64,000 nucleotides of DNA from Sodiomyces alkalinus F11 (Eukaryota; Ascomycota; Sordariomycetes; Glomerellales; Plectosphaerellaceae): contig NW_021167080.1 of assembly GCF_003711515.1 (NCBI RefSeq), positions 2,584,252-2,648,251 of the forward strand, given 5' to 3'. Under the pieces are notes generated by a model. The model was not told where the DNA came from and did no database searches. It saw only the letters and a program-made list of their open reading frames with translations. Both the position numbers and the translations under genes were made by a program. Shown here in pieces: positions 53,680 through 64,000 of this stretch (position 1 is the stretch's first letter; each line of letters opens with the position of its first letter).

Positions 53680-54704
53680 ATGGACATCATGAACAATCCC
53701 TTAGCGACTACTTCTCAACTGCAGCGACGTAATGACTTTAGTTCCCTACCGAACGACCTGCAAGACATCGTCTTCTACGCGACACAATGCCTGACCCAAG
53801 CGGCCGGCATGCTCCTGGAGCTGCCGCAATCCACAACCGCCCAAGCCAATGTCCTGCTGGCGCGATACTGGCTTGTCGAGCCTCCCATGCTTCACGAATT
53901 TAGCGTGAGCTTTCTCCTCGTCATTGCATAGATCATCCTTTGCCGGGGGTGCCTCCAGGACGGCCGCTACTAACAACCCAGCTTCAGGACGTTTCAGCTG
54001 CTGCTCTCTTCCTCGTGGCGAAGATGGGCCCCATGCCACGCTCCGTGCGCGACTTCTCCAACGTCTACGCGCACCTCCTTTCTTCCAAATCGAGCTTCTT
54101 TCGCCCAAAACAACCGCTGCCTCCTCCCGACCTGCGACTGTCCTACCAACACGAAGACGAGTACCTGGCCTTTCAGAATCGGCTCCTCGCTATAGAACCC
54201 CGTATCCTCTACGCCGTCTCGTTTGATACGCACGTTTCCCTACCGCACTCGCTGGCCATAACCTACCTTCAGACGATGGACTTCGCGGGTCAACCCAAGG
54301 GGGCCATCGGACGCCGGGTCGTGGCGTACCTTAACACGGCTTTGTTGTCGCCGCAGATGCTGTATCTTACACACCAGCCGCATGCGCTGGCCACGGCGGC
54401 TATATATAACGCCGCCAAGGACTTGGGGGCCAAGATGCCCGAGTGTCCGTGGTGGGAGGTGTTCGACGTGGATCGCGAGGAACTCGGGTTCTTGGTCGTC
54501 GGGATGAGGAGCTTGGACGGGTGGGTGAAACGGCAGAAGGAAGCCGTGCCGGGAATATTCGATGACGGTATGGTTTCGCGTAGTCGCATGGAGAATGAGA
54601 CGAAGAAGAGGGGCATCTATATCGGGAACGGGAAGGGTAATGCGGTTGACGAGGAGGATGAAGTTATGCGGCAGATGGACGCGAAATCTACGCCTGCACG
54701 ATAA
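53680..54704 (+). CDS. Cyclin domain protein, cyclin L/T-like
   Basis: Two exons, 53680-53904 and 53988-54704, give 313 residues. The 83-bp intron has a textbook GCTACTAACAAC branch site and GTGAGC donor; it joins MLHEFS to DVSAAALFLVAKMG in phase. The first cyclin fold is visible in LPQSTTAQANVLLARYW and VAKMGPMPRSVRDFSNVYAHL, the arrangement found in transcriptional cyclins (L, K, T). A second, weaker fold covers RILYAVSFDTHVSLPHSLAI through YNAAKDLGAKMP. These cyclins partner CDK9/CDK11-type kinases acting on RNA polymerase II or splicing. The C-terminal tail is acidic. An upstream in-frame ATG at 53581 would add 33 residues that look non-conserved. Which CDK it binds is unknown. Confidence 0.85.
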
Positions 54705-55116
54705 AATCTGTCATCTGAGAGAAGGAGGCGCGACTGATACTCCCCTGGGAATTCACGCCTGGTTATTGAACTCGGCCAACTTACACTTGCATATATGCAT
54801 TGGATGCTGTTCGAAACAAGGAATAGCAGTCTCGACACGAGGTACAATTATACACCCGCGGTGTCTTATAGAATCGAAACTATATGAGCAACATGTCCGA
54901 AATGATCGGACTTTTTTACTTGCCTTTAATTGAGTGGAAGGTTGGAGGTTGTAAAGTAAATGGCGTGGCTTTTTGTATAATTATCGTTGAGTTCGGGATC
55001 CCCACTCCCCATTATTTCATCCCTCATCAGACCAGACAACCACAGGAGTGACACCGAGCGTAAATCAAACACAGCGTCAACAGTGCAAACAAACGGAAAC
55101 GGGAATTTGTTGGAGA
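54705..55116. other. intergenic region between the cyclin and JmjC genes
   Basis: Same-strand genes flank it, so it holds the cyclin 3' UTR and the JmjC promoter. No other feature is recognised. Confidence 0.45.
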
Positions 55117-56823
55117 ATGGCTCTGAAGCGGTGGAGCGGAGAACTCTTGGAGGAGTGTAAAAGAACAACATTAGAGATCGCAGCGGAAGCTCAACCTTCG
55201 TCCGAGAAGCCTGCGACGGTCCAAGCATCAGAAGCAGAGCAAGGCCTACAACTTCTGCCTCTGGATACTCTGGGGAGACTTGGTTCTCTTGCTAGAGATG
55301 TCTTTCAGCTGGTGGACGTCCCCGAATTTGTTCATGAGACGGATCGGAGTTCTTCGTCGGCTTCGACACGACCACACGTCGACCACGCCGACTTACTCGA
55401 ACGGCTTGACGCCGAAATCAGTCGCACGTACCAAACGTTTTACGACTTCGTCTACCAAGACCTGCCTTATTGCTGGAGACAACTCTATACGGATCTCTCC
55501 ATTCTCAAATTCAATTGCCTTGTCTCGAGTTGGCATCCTGGGAGGGACGATGAAACCACAGGCAACGGTGCAAGCGTGAGTGTGAGCAGAGATGACGACG
55601 CGGTGCCTCAGAAAGACAATACCTTGGTTGCACAACTCGTAAAGACACTCGATAAAGCCCTTGTTCTGGCCGGAGGAGCGGGACTCAAGCGTGGCAGACA
55701 GACCATCGAAAGGATGCTACATCTACTGGAGGAGACATGTTGCGACGATGCTCCCCGATTCTCGCCCGAGGAAGCTCACGACACCCGTCCAACCAAGAGA
55801 GCAAGAAGATCTTCGAATGGAGAATCCCGACTTTCACAATGGGATGCAGAAAGATCCTTTCCGGCACGTCGAATCTTCACCCCAGAAATCAAGAATCTCA
55901 TAGCCCACCGCGAGAACATGACCATGGATGACTTCCAACGCTACATGGACGAAGGATCCAAGACACCAGATGGGCCACTCCCCCTCGTCATCTGGGGTCT
56001 CATAGATGACTGGCCCGCCATGACGACCAGGCCCTGGAAGAAACCCGGCTACCTCCTCTCGCGCACCTTTGGCGGCCGCCGCTTGGTCCCCGTCGAAGTA
56101 GGCCGAACCTACGTGGACGAGGGCTGGACACAAGAACTGATCACCTTCCGGGAACTCCTGGACCGTTTCGACCAAGAAGGCGACGGCAGCGAATCGAACC
56201 ATACTGCCGAAGAGGGAAAAGAACGGTCCTCGTCTCTTTCTTCCTCCCCCGTTACCTACCTCGCTCAACACGAACTCTTCACCCAACTCCCTTCCCTCCG
56301 CAACGACATCCTCACTCCGGACCTCTGCCACTCCAACCCCCCACCGCACCCCGTCTCCCCGTCCCTGAGCAGACCCGCCCCGCCCGTCCCCCTCATGAAC
56401 GCCTGGCTCGGCCCCGCGGGGACCATAACCCCACTCCACACAGATGGCTACCACAACCTCCTCGCCCAGGTCGTCGGCGCCAAGTACGTCCGCCTGTATT
56501 CCCCTCTCGACACCGAGGCGCTCTGCCCGTGCAGCGACGGAGAAGATGATGGCACGGGCATCGACATGAGCAACACGAGCACTTTCGACGTCGGCGTTAT
56601 CGAGGGCTGGGACAACCTCCCGCGCGGCCAAGACCCCCGCGACCCTATTGAGCTCGAGGAATTTCGGAGCTTGCGCTGCTGGGAGTGCGTACTCGAGGAG
56701 GGCGACGTGCTGTATATCCCTGTTGGATGGTGGCATTACGTGCGCAGCTTGAGCGTGAGCTTTAGCGTCAGTTTTTGGTGGAGCGGTGAAGATGGCACGG
56801 GAGACGACGAAGAAGGGCCTTGA
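55117..56823 (+). CDS. JmjC domain protein, KDM8/JMJD5-like
   Basis: A single exon encodes 568 residues from the ATG at 55117 (the open frame itself begins upstream at a GTG). The N-terminal 240 residues are helical, with SRTYQTFYDFVYQDLPYCWR and RQTIERMLHLLEETCC resembling the JMJD5 N-terminal region. The JmjC fold starts near residue 290. Iron ligands are visible as His441 and Asp443 in LHTDGYHN and distal His540 in VGWWHYVRSL; a lysine for 2-oxoglutarate is in GAKYVRLYSP. All expected catalytic residues are therefore present. KDM8-type proteins are Fe(II)/2OG oxygenases reported as arginyl hydroxylases or histone-tail enzymes in the nucleus; the substrate is unsettled. A poorly conserved Ser/Pro insert interrupts the barrel at about 365-425. 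Confidence 0.9.
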   Translation: MALKRWSGELLEECKRTTLEIAAEAQPSSEKPATVQASEAEQGLQLLPLDTLGRLGSLARDVFQLVDVPEFVHETDRSSSSASTRPHVDHADLLERLDAEISRTYQTFYDFVYQDLPYCWRQLYTDLSILKFNCLVSSWHPGRDDETTGNGASVSVSRDDDAVPQKDNTLVAQLVKTLDKALVLAGGAGLKRGRQTIERMLHLLEETCCDDAPRFSPEEAHDTRPTKRARRSSNGESRLSQWDAERSFPARRIFTPEIKNLIAHRENMTMDDFQRYMDEGSKTPDGPLPLVIWGLIDDWPAMTTRPWKKPGYLLSRTFGGRRLVPVEVGRTYVDEGWTQELITFRELLDRFDQEGDGSESNHTAEEGKERSSSLSSSPVTYLAQHELFTQLPSLRNDILTPDLCHSNPPPHPVSPSLSRPAPPVPLMNAWLGPAGTITPLHTDGYHNLLAQVVGAKYVRLYSPLDTEALCPCSDGEDDGTGIDMSNTSTFDVGVIEGWDNLPRGQDPRDPIELEEFRSLRCWECVLEEGDVLYIPVGWWHYVRSLSVSFSVSFWWSGEDGTGDDEEGP

Positions 56824-57024
56824 GTTTTTTTTCTTTTTTCTTCCCCCCGTTTTATTTTGTGTGTGTGTTTTCTGTGTTTGGAACAGAGGTTTGGAACAGA
56901 GGTATTCAAAGGACGGACAATTCGGCCCTCACCCTGGGCTTAAGTCGTATAGGGTTACATGGTAGGAGGCCACTTATGCTACCTATATCTTTTTCGCCTC
57001 CCTTCTAACCCAACGAACTTTCCA

Positions 57025-58751
57025 CTACGACTCGCCCGACTCCTTCTCTTCTCCCCTCGCCGCATTCGCTGCATTATCCACGCTTGCAGTCCCGCTTTGA
57101 GCCACCCTTCTCGCCTTGGCCCCAGCCTTGAGTTGCTCCCATTTCTCGCGGTACTTAAATATCGTCCGCTCCATCTTCTGGTGCTCCCTCTCCAGCTCCT
57201 CCATCCGCTGTATTGCCGACTCCACCTGCCTCTCCAGCTCCTTGTTCTTCAACCGCAACGCTGCTGCGTCATCCCCACCGGCGGCGGCAGCGGAGCCGCC
57301 ATGGGACTGAAGAGGCGACCCTGGCCGCATGAAGCGCATACTCTCGGCAAGCGCGAGGCTCGAATTCTGCGCACTGGCTTCAAAAGCGTGCAGTCGCCGA
57401 CTCAGCTTGTCAAGCATGTCTTTGAGGCTCTTGTTTTCCAGTGCCAGCTCCTCGACCGTTTTCGACGGCGGCGTGCCGGATGCCGCAGGCCGTGACCGGC
57501 CGCCGCCCGTCCGTCTTCTTAGTGTGGGCGAGGGAGGTCCCGAAGGCGACTCGCGCGCATCGACAAAGTCGTCCTCGTCCTCATCGATGAGACTCAAGTC
57601 GCCGCCGCTGTGGAGGGACGCCTCGAGACGGCGCTTCTCCTTATCGGCGTAGCTGAGGATGTTGGCGTAGGACATCGTGTGGCCGCTGGTAGGTACGACG
57701 TAGAAGGATTCGTTGGGGTTTCCACCATTAGCTGAGATGGCACGCATCGTTGCGCGGGAGTAAATCTTGGAAAGGTCGGGCTCGGCGATGGAAGGAGGGG
57801 CTTTGTGCTTGTTTCTCCGTGAGGAGGAGAAGGAGGAGGAGGAGGCCGATGAGGTAGCTTTTGCCGTGGCTGTGGGCGGATCGGATAGCTGCTCCTGGCT
57901 CGTTGCTGTCGACGACTCTTCTGCGATGAGAGGCAGCCCAGCGAAGGCCAGGGGTGCGGAGAGACGGTTGATCAAGGTGCCAAACGTGTTATAGAAGCGC
58001 GAGTAGCCATCTTCACTTGCCCCGGTCTGCTCTTCGGACGATTTCCGCAGTGGTGCCTCCTGCTCTTTTTTCCAGTGCGTATCCGTTCGAGGAGAGCCAG
58101 CCGTGGGGGGCACCCATCCCGGGCGTCCATTCTGATCCAGCACATCTTGCATCGTCAACTGAGGTCCGTCCTTCCTGGGTGATACTTCTAGGCTCCCGGG
58201 TGCTTGGTCGTTTGTGACACTAGGAGGCACCGGATGGCCTCTGTTCCGAGACCTGATGCCGCGTGCGGACGCCAGGCTTGTCGCGATAGACGACGTCGTC
58301 GGCCTGCCGGCGGGGTACCGCTTCTTCTGTGTCAGCGACGGTGGGACTGCGTATTTGGCAGAGTCAGCAGAAGTGCCTGACTGTTCCGATTTGGCGGGTG
58401 CATCTTCGGTGACTGGACCGGCAGTAGTTTCGCTCGCATGCTTGTCGTGGCCCTCGGCGGGTTGAGCTTGGCGGTGGAGGGGGAGCTTCAGGAGTTCAGA
58501 GAGCCGTTGATGGTGTTCTTGTAGCAGCTCGAGTGTTCGGAGGGCTTCGACACTAGTGGTGTGTTCTGCAGCCTTCGCAAACTCTCCAGCTGCGAGGGTA
58601 TGTTCGTTGATGGCGACTGTGGTCTCGGTCTGGTGGGTCGCGCTGGCGGCAGCTCTCGCGTGGTCATGCGCCTATCCGGATCATCAGTGTCTGGAAATGG
58701 GTAAGGGGGGAAACTCTGCCCACGAACCTTGGTCAAAGGAGATTCTTCCAT
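57025..58751 (-). CDS. MIT domain protein with C-terminal coiled coil
   Basis: Two exons on the minus strand, 58751-58728 and 58671-57025, give 556 residues. Exon 1 encodes only MEESPLTK; a 56-bp intron (GTTCGT, branch ACTGATGA, acceptor GGATAG) joins it to AHDHARAAASATHQTETT. Residues 5-75 read as an MIT three-helix domain, with HTLAAGEFAKAAEHTTSVEA and LRTLELLQEHHQRLSELLK. A middle segment has RFYNTFGTLINRLSAPLAFAG and PNESFYVVPTSGHTMSYA, conserved-looking. Two coiled coils follow at about 410-450 and 480-530 (LKNKELERQVESAIQRMEEL). MIT domains bind ESCRT-III tails on endosomes, so a membrane-trafficking role is likely but inferred. The exon 2 frame lacks any ATG, GTG or TTG between 58671 and 58230, so start-codon-based gene calls would miss the MIT domain. 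Confidence 0.86.
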
Positions 58752-59554
58752 CTCGTTGGCCACAGTTGTAGGGAAGGTCAGATTGGAAAAGGCATGCCGT
58801 CCCGATATTATCCAGAAGAAATGATGGGAAAACCGTGAGTAAATTGGGGAGACCCAACTACATAACAGGTGACTACTCCGTAGTCAGAGTGTAAGCCACC
58901 AAAAGAGGCTGTATTCGGAACCCCGTGACCAGATTCAGACGCAAATCTTGGTGGCTTCATGGACGTTTAGTGTAGTTGACACAGCTTGGTACCGCCCATT
59001 GACGTTGTCGTGCTCTCCACAAATGGAACTCGCTTCTTATCTTATCATTATCTTATCAGACCAAGTGCTCATACGCTGGAAGGCAAGCCTACCTAAGGTA
59101 CGAACCTTTCGGGTTACCCATCAATGGGCTTGGCACTGAATCCGTACCTATTCGTACCAAAGTATTATATGTAGTGTACCTGCCTAGGTACGTTAGTGCT
59201 GTTGTACTGTACAGTGTTCATTGACTGTCTCTCGTAGGGGTCCACTTCGGTCTGAACTCGAGACTGGACCCACCCAGGACAGGAAAGGAAAGTACTCCGT
59301 ACGCGTAAGAGTGAACCTTCACTTGAGATGGAACAGCGACGTCCTGCCAATTAGTAGTACGAATAGACACTCTTCTTCTCTGTGTTTACTCTCCACTTCA
59401 CGTCTGGCCCTGGGGCATTAATCCGTCTTGGTCTTCCTTGTCCATTTCGGCTTACGAGAAGCTGGGGGAAATACATTGATACGACACGAATCACCTCAAC
59501 CGCCAGACTGCCATCCCATGTTCCTCAGCACTTAACAGACTCAGTGTCCCGCCA
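58752..59554. promoter_or_regulatory. divergent promoter region of MIT gene and EamA-like gene
   Basis: No gene is supported. It contains GTAC/CCTAGGTAC words at about 59090-59210 and 59290-59305. Confidence 0.45.
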
Positions 59555-60466
59555 ATGGTTCGCCAAAGACACAAGACTCACCTCCAATCCAAGACACAGA
59601 CGCCAACTGGTCTTTCCGAAACTACATCTCCGACTGCAAGTAACCAGTGTTTCGACAACTCCGGGATCAATAAGATGAGCTGGGCTACCCAGAACAAGTG
59701 GATCATCCTCGCCATTGCGAGTGGTGCCTGCGCTGCATTCAACGGCGTCTTTGCTAAGCTGTAGGTTCCCGTCTCACCGAAAATACCTGTCCCTTACCTT
59801 CACGGCTCTTGTTTGCCTGCTTGCCGATGTGACTGACCCATTACAATTCCCAGGACAACCACGGAACTCACCACATCTATCTCACGGAGTCTCTCCACGT
59901 TCCTCCACTTATCAAGCGTTGAAGGAGCCTTTGAAGTCGTTCTCCGAGGAGTAAGCCCATCTTACCATTCCCTGGTTCATACACACAGTCTTTCCCGTTT
60001 TGACTACTAATCCGTTCCCCAGGCTTTCTTCGGTCTTAATCTGCTTTTCAACGGCGTCATGTGGACCTTATTCACCCAAGCACTGGCCAAGGGAAGCTCC
60101 ACCACTCAGGTCTCTATCATCAACACATCCTCCAACTTCGTCCTCACTGCTTTCCTCGGGCTAGTCATCTTCTCCGAATCCCTTCCCCCACTGTGGTGGC
60201 TGGGGGCCACGCTCCTCGTCGCCGGCAACGTCATCGTCGGCCGGAAGGACGAGACGGGGGATTCCGAGACTAATGCTGACGGCGCTGCTAACTTATACGA
60301 CCCCGTACCGCAGCAGAGGCCTGATTTGTTCAATGATGAAGATGATGATGATGATGTCCGTGGTGGAGCCAAGCCGGCTCGCCAGGGCGTCGATGAGGAC
60401 ATCATCGATTTGGGGGATTTGACTGGGCCCGAGACTAGCAATGGAGATGGCGCGGAGAGGAGGTGA
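59555..60466 (+). CDS. Small EamA-fold membrane protein, TMEM42-like
   Basis: Three exons, 59555-59760, 59854-59950 and 60023-60466, give 248 residues from the ATG at 59555; starting at the in-frame ATG 59675 would give 208. Introns of 93 and 72 bp have GTGACTGAC and TGACTACTAAT branch sites. Membrane spans are visible in WIILAIASGACAAFNGVFAK, FFGLNLLFNGVMWTLFTQAL, VLTAFLGLVIFSESLP and WWLGATLLVAGNVIVGR, about four in all. The order of GVFAKLTTTELT, NGVMWTLFTQALAKGSSTTQ and NTSSNFVLTA is the half-size drug/metabolite transporter pattern of TMEM42 proteins. Their function is not established. The C-terminal tail is acidic and hydrophilic. Exon 2 falls in a region where single-frame ORFs are broken, so the gene is easily missed. 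Confidence 0.85.
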
Positions 60467-60903
60467 CAGACCATATCTGTTGTGGATGCACCGACTTTGG
60501 ACATAGAAATTATAGCCCACGAGGCTTCTGTGGCAGATAACTGACAACACTAGATACGGAGTAATTATAGTATATATGTGTGGCTTAGACCAATTTCCTA
60601 GGCAGTCCAGACATGGATGAGCAAAACAGCTGTTCTGATTTGCTCCTCGTCTATGTTGGTCGTTTACAACGATCAGAAATCTCCCACTTAAAGTTCTCGC
60701 GAAAATTCACAGGCAAGTTATAGGGCATGCTAGGGTCACGAAATCCCGAGCAATGGCACAGTGCCCATCTATGGACATCATATATTGAATTCTATACCCA
60801 ACTTGAGTACCATACCCGTTATTCCAAGACGCCAATCCCTGAGAGGGCAGTAAAAAGTTACGTTCACAAAACCCGAAATTCAGATCACCCACCAAGATAC
60901 ACA
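60467..60903. other. convergent 3' region of EamA-like and CLC genes
   Basis: No gene is recognised; it should hold both 3' UTRs. Confidence 0.5.
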
Positions 60904-63456
60904 TCAACGGCTCTCTAGCTCGAGAGCTCCCCCGTCGTCATCTTCATCCTCATCACCATCCATGATCTGTGTTCCTTGTCGGTTACCGGGTGTCCAGCCG
61001 GACCTCCTGGGCTCATCGAACGAACTCAGACGTATCCGACCGCCTGATGCGCTCGACACCTTGTCCGACACCCAGCCGACCGCCTTGCGCATGACGCCCC
61101 ACAGCTTCTCCTGGGCTTCGAGAACCTGGTGGTCGTCACGCGGGTGTTCCGCCGCCTCCACCTTGAACTGGTACTTAAGACAGTCCTTCACGGTGACGAG
61201 GCCGATGAGTTTTCCGTGGTACTCGATGAGGATGACGCGAGGTCCTATCTTGCGGAACAACTCCATCGTCGTCTCGAGCGGTAGGCGCGGGTGGACCGTC
61301 ACGGGCGTAGAGTCGACGTATCGGCTCAAGTCAATCGATGTCGATGGCACGGCGTCGTCATTCAACGAGACGGCCGGTGCTACGAGTCCTGTAGTGCTCT
61401 GGGATTGGAGCAGCGAAAAGGTACAGCGGACCCGAGGATCAACTGTGTTTTCTCGCTTGGCACGGTCCACTGCATACTGTAGTTCCGTCCGGCCAATGTA
61501 GCCGACTAGCATCTTGGAGTTGGCGTCTTCAATGATGGGGAAGCCCTGATACTTGTGACGGGATAGAAGACCCTCCACTTCCCCCAAGGCGACCCCGCTT
61601 ACAGGCAGGGAAACCACTTCCCCCTTCATGACGTGGGAAACAGCGACGCCAAAGTTGTGATCCTCCTTGTTGTCCAGGTATGGGAACCCACTGAACCAGA
61701 TCATGCGGTCGGCGATGCCTCCTCTGCCGAAGAGATCGCTGACAGCCTTCGTAACGCCGACAACGATCATAGTCGGGAGGATATACGTGAGCGCGCCCGT
61801 AAGCTCGAACATGATGACGACCACGGAAACGGTGATGTGCATGATTCCACTCAAAGCGGCTCCTGCGCCCAGGAAGGCATACGTGCCTGGAGTGATACAA
61901 GGCTCATCTGGTTTGCAGGCAGAGAAAAAGACGCTCTGGGGGTTGGCCTCGTGAATGGCTTCGACGACCATACCCATAGCACGCCCGAAGGATGCCCCGA
62001 TGGCCATAGAGGGAACAAAGATCCCAGCCGGCACTTTGCATCCATACGAAATGATGACCAAGAAGATCCTCAGGACGGTTGCTATCGTCAGAAGTAAGAC
62101 GTTCCACCACCTCCTGCCAGGAGCACATAGGCCGTGATAGTCCTCTGAACCGTCGCATTCGAGGAACAACAGCTCCATGCTCTCCGTCATGTCGATTCGA
62201 AGGAAGATGTTGGGGTAACAGATGATACCCGTGAAAAGGGCCAGAAGGGTGGCCTCCACAATGGGGTACTGGGAGAAATATCTCTTCCTGAACGCTTGAT
62301 AGCGCAAATTCCACTTCATGACAAAGGCGCCGTAGAGTCCGCCGAAGATGCCCAAGATGATGTAGAAGAACGTTTCGAAAAAGTGCCAGTCGCGATCATA
62401 GCTGACCTGAAACATGACAACCTGGCCGGTCCTGAACGGATTCATGGCGGCGAGAATGGCGGTCGCCACCAAGGCGCAGAAATAGCTCCTCCACATGGTC
62501 TTCAGAGGGAAGTAACTAGACATCTCTTCGAGAGAGAAGAGCACGCCGCCGATAGGGCTGCCAAAGGCGACAGCTACGCCCGCGGCAGCACAGGCGCTCA
62601 GGATTTCGCGCATCTTGGAAGCATTGCGTCGATACTTGCTGAAGAGCCTCGAGATGACGTTGCCCGTACAGACGGCGTAGTGTACGCTCGGCCCCTCCTT
62701 GCCGACCGAAAGGCCGGAGGCGATGGCCAAGGGCAAGCAAATGGACTTGATGAGAAGCGTCCAGAAACCCAAGAAATCCTTCATGACAAACCCGGCGATG
62801 ATGCACTTGATCTCGGAGATGCCAGACCCGGCAGCGTAAGGGGCGAAGGACTTGACCAAGGATGCCGACGTGAAGGCGAAGAAAGCACCGACGACGATGT
62901 AGAAGAAGTAGTTGAACGGCTCGAAGCCGGTCCAGCGGTGCCAGGCCGAACAACCGTTGTCCTCTCCCCAACAGCAGAATTTCTCGTTGAGGTAGAAGGC
63001 AGTGGTGCAGTATCCTATCTTGACGTCGGCGAGCCATTCGGTGACGATGTTCAGAAAGGCCGCGTTGAGACCAATGGCGATTCCAATGAGAGTGACGACA
63101 AGCCAGCCCTGGGCGGCATCGTAAGACTCCCAGAGACGATACCGCCAGCCCGGCGGCCCTTTGTCGATCAGGCCCGCTTTGCGCCTGCGACGGGATTTCC
63201 TCCGGGCTTGCTCTCGCGCAGCATCTTGCACCCAGTCTATGGTGGTGAAGTCTTCATATCTCTTGATCTCGGCAATCTCCTCTTCAATCTGCTGCTCTTG
63301 TGCTGGCGCTGTATTCCCGGCATTATTGCCCTCCTCGATAGTTGAGACTGCGAAGGAGAGTCTGGAGGTGATGGATGACGGACGGCGTTCGAAATTCGGA
63401 TGTAGGTGCGAGCTCAGGTTCGGAGACGGCGGGAAGGGAAGGTTTTGGGACGTCAT
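60904..63456 (-). CDS. CLC-type chloride/proton antiporter with CBS domains (Gef1-like)
   Basis: A single exon on the minus strand encodes 850 residues from the ATG at 63456. Selectivity and gating motifs are complete: GSGISEIKC (210-218), GKEGPSVHYA with gating Glu254, GSPIGGVLFSLEE with the proton glutamate at about 310-311, and KVPAGIFVPSMAIGASFGR near 480. Presence of both glutamates predicts 2Cl-/H+ exchange rather than channel activity. Two cytoplasmic CBS domains follow, near 620-680 (VSLPVSGVALGEVEGLLS) and 745-800 (VHPRLPLETTMELFRKIGPR). Yeast Gef1 supports acidification and copper loading in Golgi/endosome compartments; the same site is likely here. The N-terminal 110 residues are hydrophilic with a Lys/Arg cluster. 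Identification is firm. Confidence 0.95.
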   Translation of the reverse strand: MTSQNLPFPPSPNLSSHLHPNFERRPSSITSRLSFAVSTIEEGNNAGNTAPAQEQQIEEEIAEIKRYEDFTTIDWVQDAAREQARRKSRRRRKAGLIDKGPPGWRYRLWESYDAAQGWLVVTLIGIAIGLNAAFLNIVTEWLADVKIGYCTTAFYLNEKFCCWGEDNGCSAWHRWTGFEPFNYFFYIVVGAFFAFTSASLVKSFAPYAAGSGISEIKCIIAGFVMKDFLGFWTLLIKSICLPLAIASGLSVGKEGPSVHYAVCTGNVISRLFSKYRRNASKMREILSACAAAGVAVAFGSPIGGVLFSLEEMSSYFPLKTMWRSYFCALVATAILAAMNPFRTGQVVMFQVSYDRDWHFFETFFYIILGIFGGLYGAFVMKWNLRYQAFRKRYFSQYPIVEATLLALFTGIICYPNIFLRIDMTESMELLFLECDGSEDYHGLCAPGRRWWNVLLLTIATVLRIFLVIISYGCKVPAGIFVPSMAIGASFGRAMGMVVEAIHEANPQSVFFSACKPDEPCITPGTYAFLGAGAALSGIMHITVSVVVIMFELTGALTYILPTMIVVGVTKAVSDLFGRGGIADRMIWFSGFPYLDNKEDHNFGVAVSHVMKGEVVSLPVSGVALGEVEGLLSRHKYQGFPIIEDANSKMLVGYIGRTELQYAVDRAKRENTVDPRVRCTFSLLQSQSTTGLVAPAVSLNDDAVPSTSIDLSRYVDSTPVTVHPRLPLETTMELFRKIGPRVILIEYHGKLIGLVTVKDCLKYQFKVEAAEHPRDDHQVLEAQEKLWGVMRKAVGWVSDKVSSASGGRIRLSSFDEPRRSGWTPGNRQGTQIMDGDEDEDDDGGALELESR

Positions 63457-64000
63457 GGCCTCGGACTGGCGAGCATGTTCGCAAGCGGTTCGTTAGTCGG
63501 AGGTGGAGGAAATGGACAACTGAGCGTCGCCCCTTCGAATTCAACGTGGTTATTCGTGAAGAGGAAAGAGGTCCTCCCCAGAACCTACCTAGAATGCGGA
63601 AGCTCCCTTCAGGTAATGCTGGCCAGATAGGAGAGTACTCGCTCCTTGTACTCCGGCAATAATTAGGTGGATGTCGTACTCTAACAGTACGCCGAGATGT
63701 TCGGAAGGTTATCGCTCTTATCGCAGCCTATGATGGAATTCGTACCAACTACGACTTACCCGCCTATTGACGACTGTAGGTGCATGTATCTATACTCCGT
63801 ACCTGTACGTTGTTTCTTCATGGCCAAAATATACCTAAGGTACCTAGGTAGGTACCTACATCCAAGTGTCACACATGCTTTGCTCATCGTCTCAACCAAG
63901 AAACCGAAATACGAAGTAGAAGCAGCCCAACCGACGTCAAGCACAACACAATCCGCAACAACCTTGACCTGGTTACCGCCAGAATTTCTGCATACATAAC
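63457..64000. promoter_or_regulatory. upstream region of the CLC gene, to window end
   Basis: It holds the CLC promoter. GGTACCTAGGTAGGTACC-type words lie at about 63838-63857 and CCGTACCTGTACG at about 63798-63810. No gene start is visible before the window ends. Confidence 0.45.

Noticed and set aside
55834..56736. 300-residue minus-strand frame
   Set aside because: Antisense shadow of the JmjC gene, which has complete catalytic motifs on the plus strand.
62296..63345. 349-residue plus-strand frame
   Set aside because: Antisense to the CLC gene; composition is Asp/Gly/Arg-rich and shows no membrane or domain features.

Overview
This window is nuclear DNA of a filamentous ascomycete (Pezizomycotina, most likely Sordariomycetes). 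The evidence is short GT-AG introns (about 50-180 bp) with CTRAY branch points, medium-to-high GC, long CT-rich promoters, and typical fungal gene families such as NUR1/DUF2418, Mdv1, ALG7, Set3 and Vps17. The class-level assignment is inference. Nothing prokaryotic, viral or CRISPR-like is seen. No tRNA or rRNA gene and no intact transposon was recognised. One assembly gap of 45 N lies at 22407-22451.

Layout. 1-8.8 kb: 3' end of an OPT oligopeptide transporter, an RKM5-like lysine methyltransferase, an uncharacterised membrane-anchored protein (-), NUR1 (-) divergent from the V-ATPase F subunit (+), and an NPC2/ML-domain lipid transfer protein (-). 8.8-12.5 kb: a 3.7 kb gene-free leader/promoter region. 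12.5-29 kb: SET3 (PHD+SET), ALG7 (-), a DHA1-type MFS transporter, a proline-rich transglutaminase-like protein (-) and a large F-box protein (-). 30-39.4 kb: mitochondrial fission adaptor MDV1 (-), chorismate mutase ARO7 (+), BCP1 (-), a small Cys/His protein (+) and a 688-aa low-complexity protein (-). 40-42.9 kb: a poorly defined Cys-rich hypothetical gene, a 22-bp tandem repeat and A+T-richer sequence; this is the most accessory-looking part. 43-46.6 kb: COP9 subunit CSN6 (+) and a sorbitol-dehydrogenase-like enzyme with an unusual insertion (-). 46.6-51.1 kb: a 4.5 kb gene-poor stretch. 51-64 kb: retromer sorting nexin VPS17 (-), an L-type cyclin (+), a KDM8/JMJD5-like JmjC protein (+), an MIT-domain coiled-coil protein (-), a small EamA/TMEM42-like membrane protein (+) and a CLC anion/proton antiporter (-).

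Most genes are housekeeping and independent, not a functional cluster. Several share cellular themes: endosome/vacuole (V-ATPase F, VPS17, MIT protein, CLC, NPC2) and chromatin/nucleus (SET3, JmjC protein, NUR1, CSN6, cyclin). No operon logic applies.

Exon boundaries were inferred by reading splice signals and requiring frame continuity. Many reported starts differ from the longest open frame because the longest frame began at a non-ATG codon. The most distinctive unexplained pattern is a family of short palindromes with a GTAC or CTAG core (up to 34 bp perfect) scattered almost only through the intergenic regions. I did not find evidence of a clearly new biological system.
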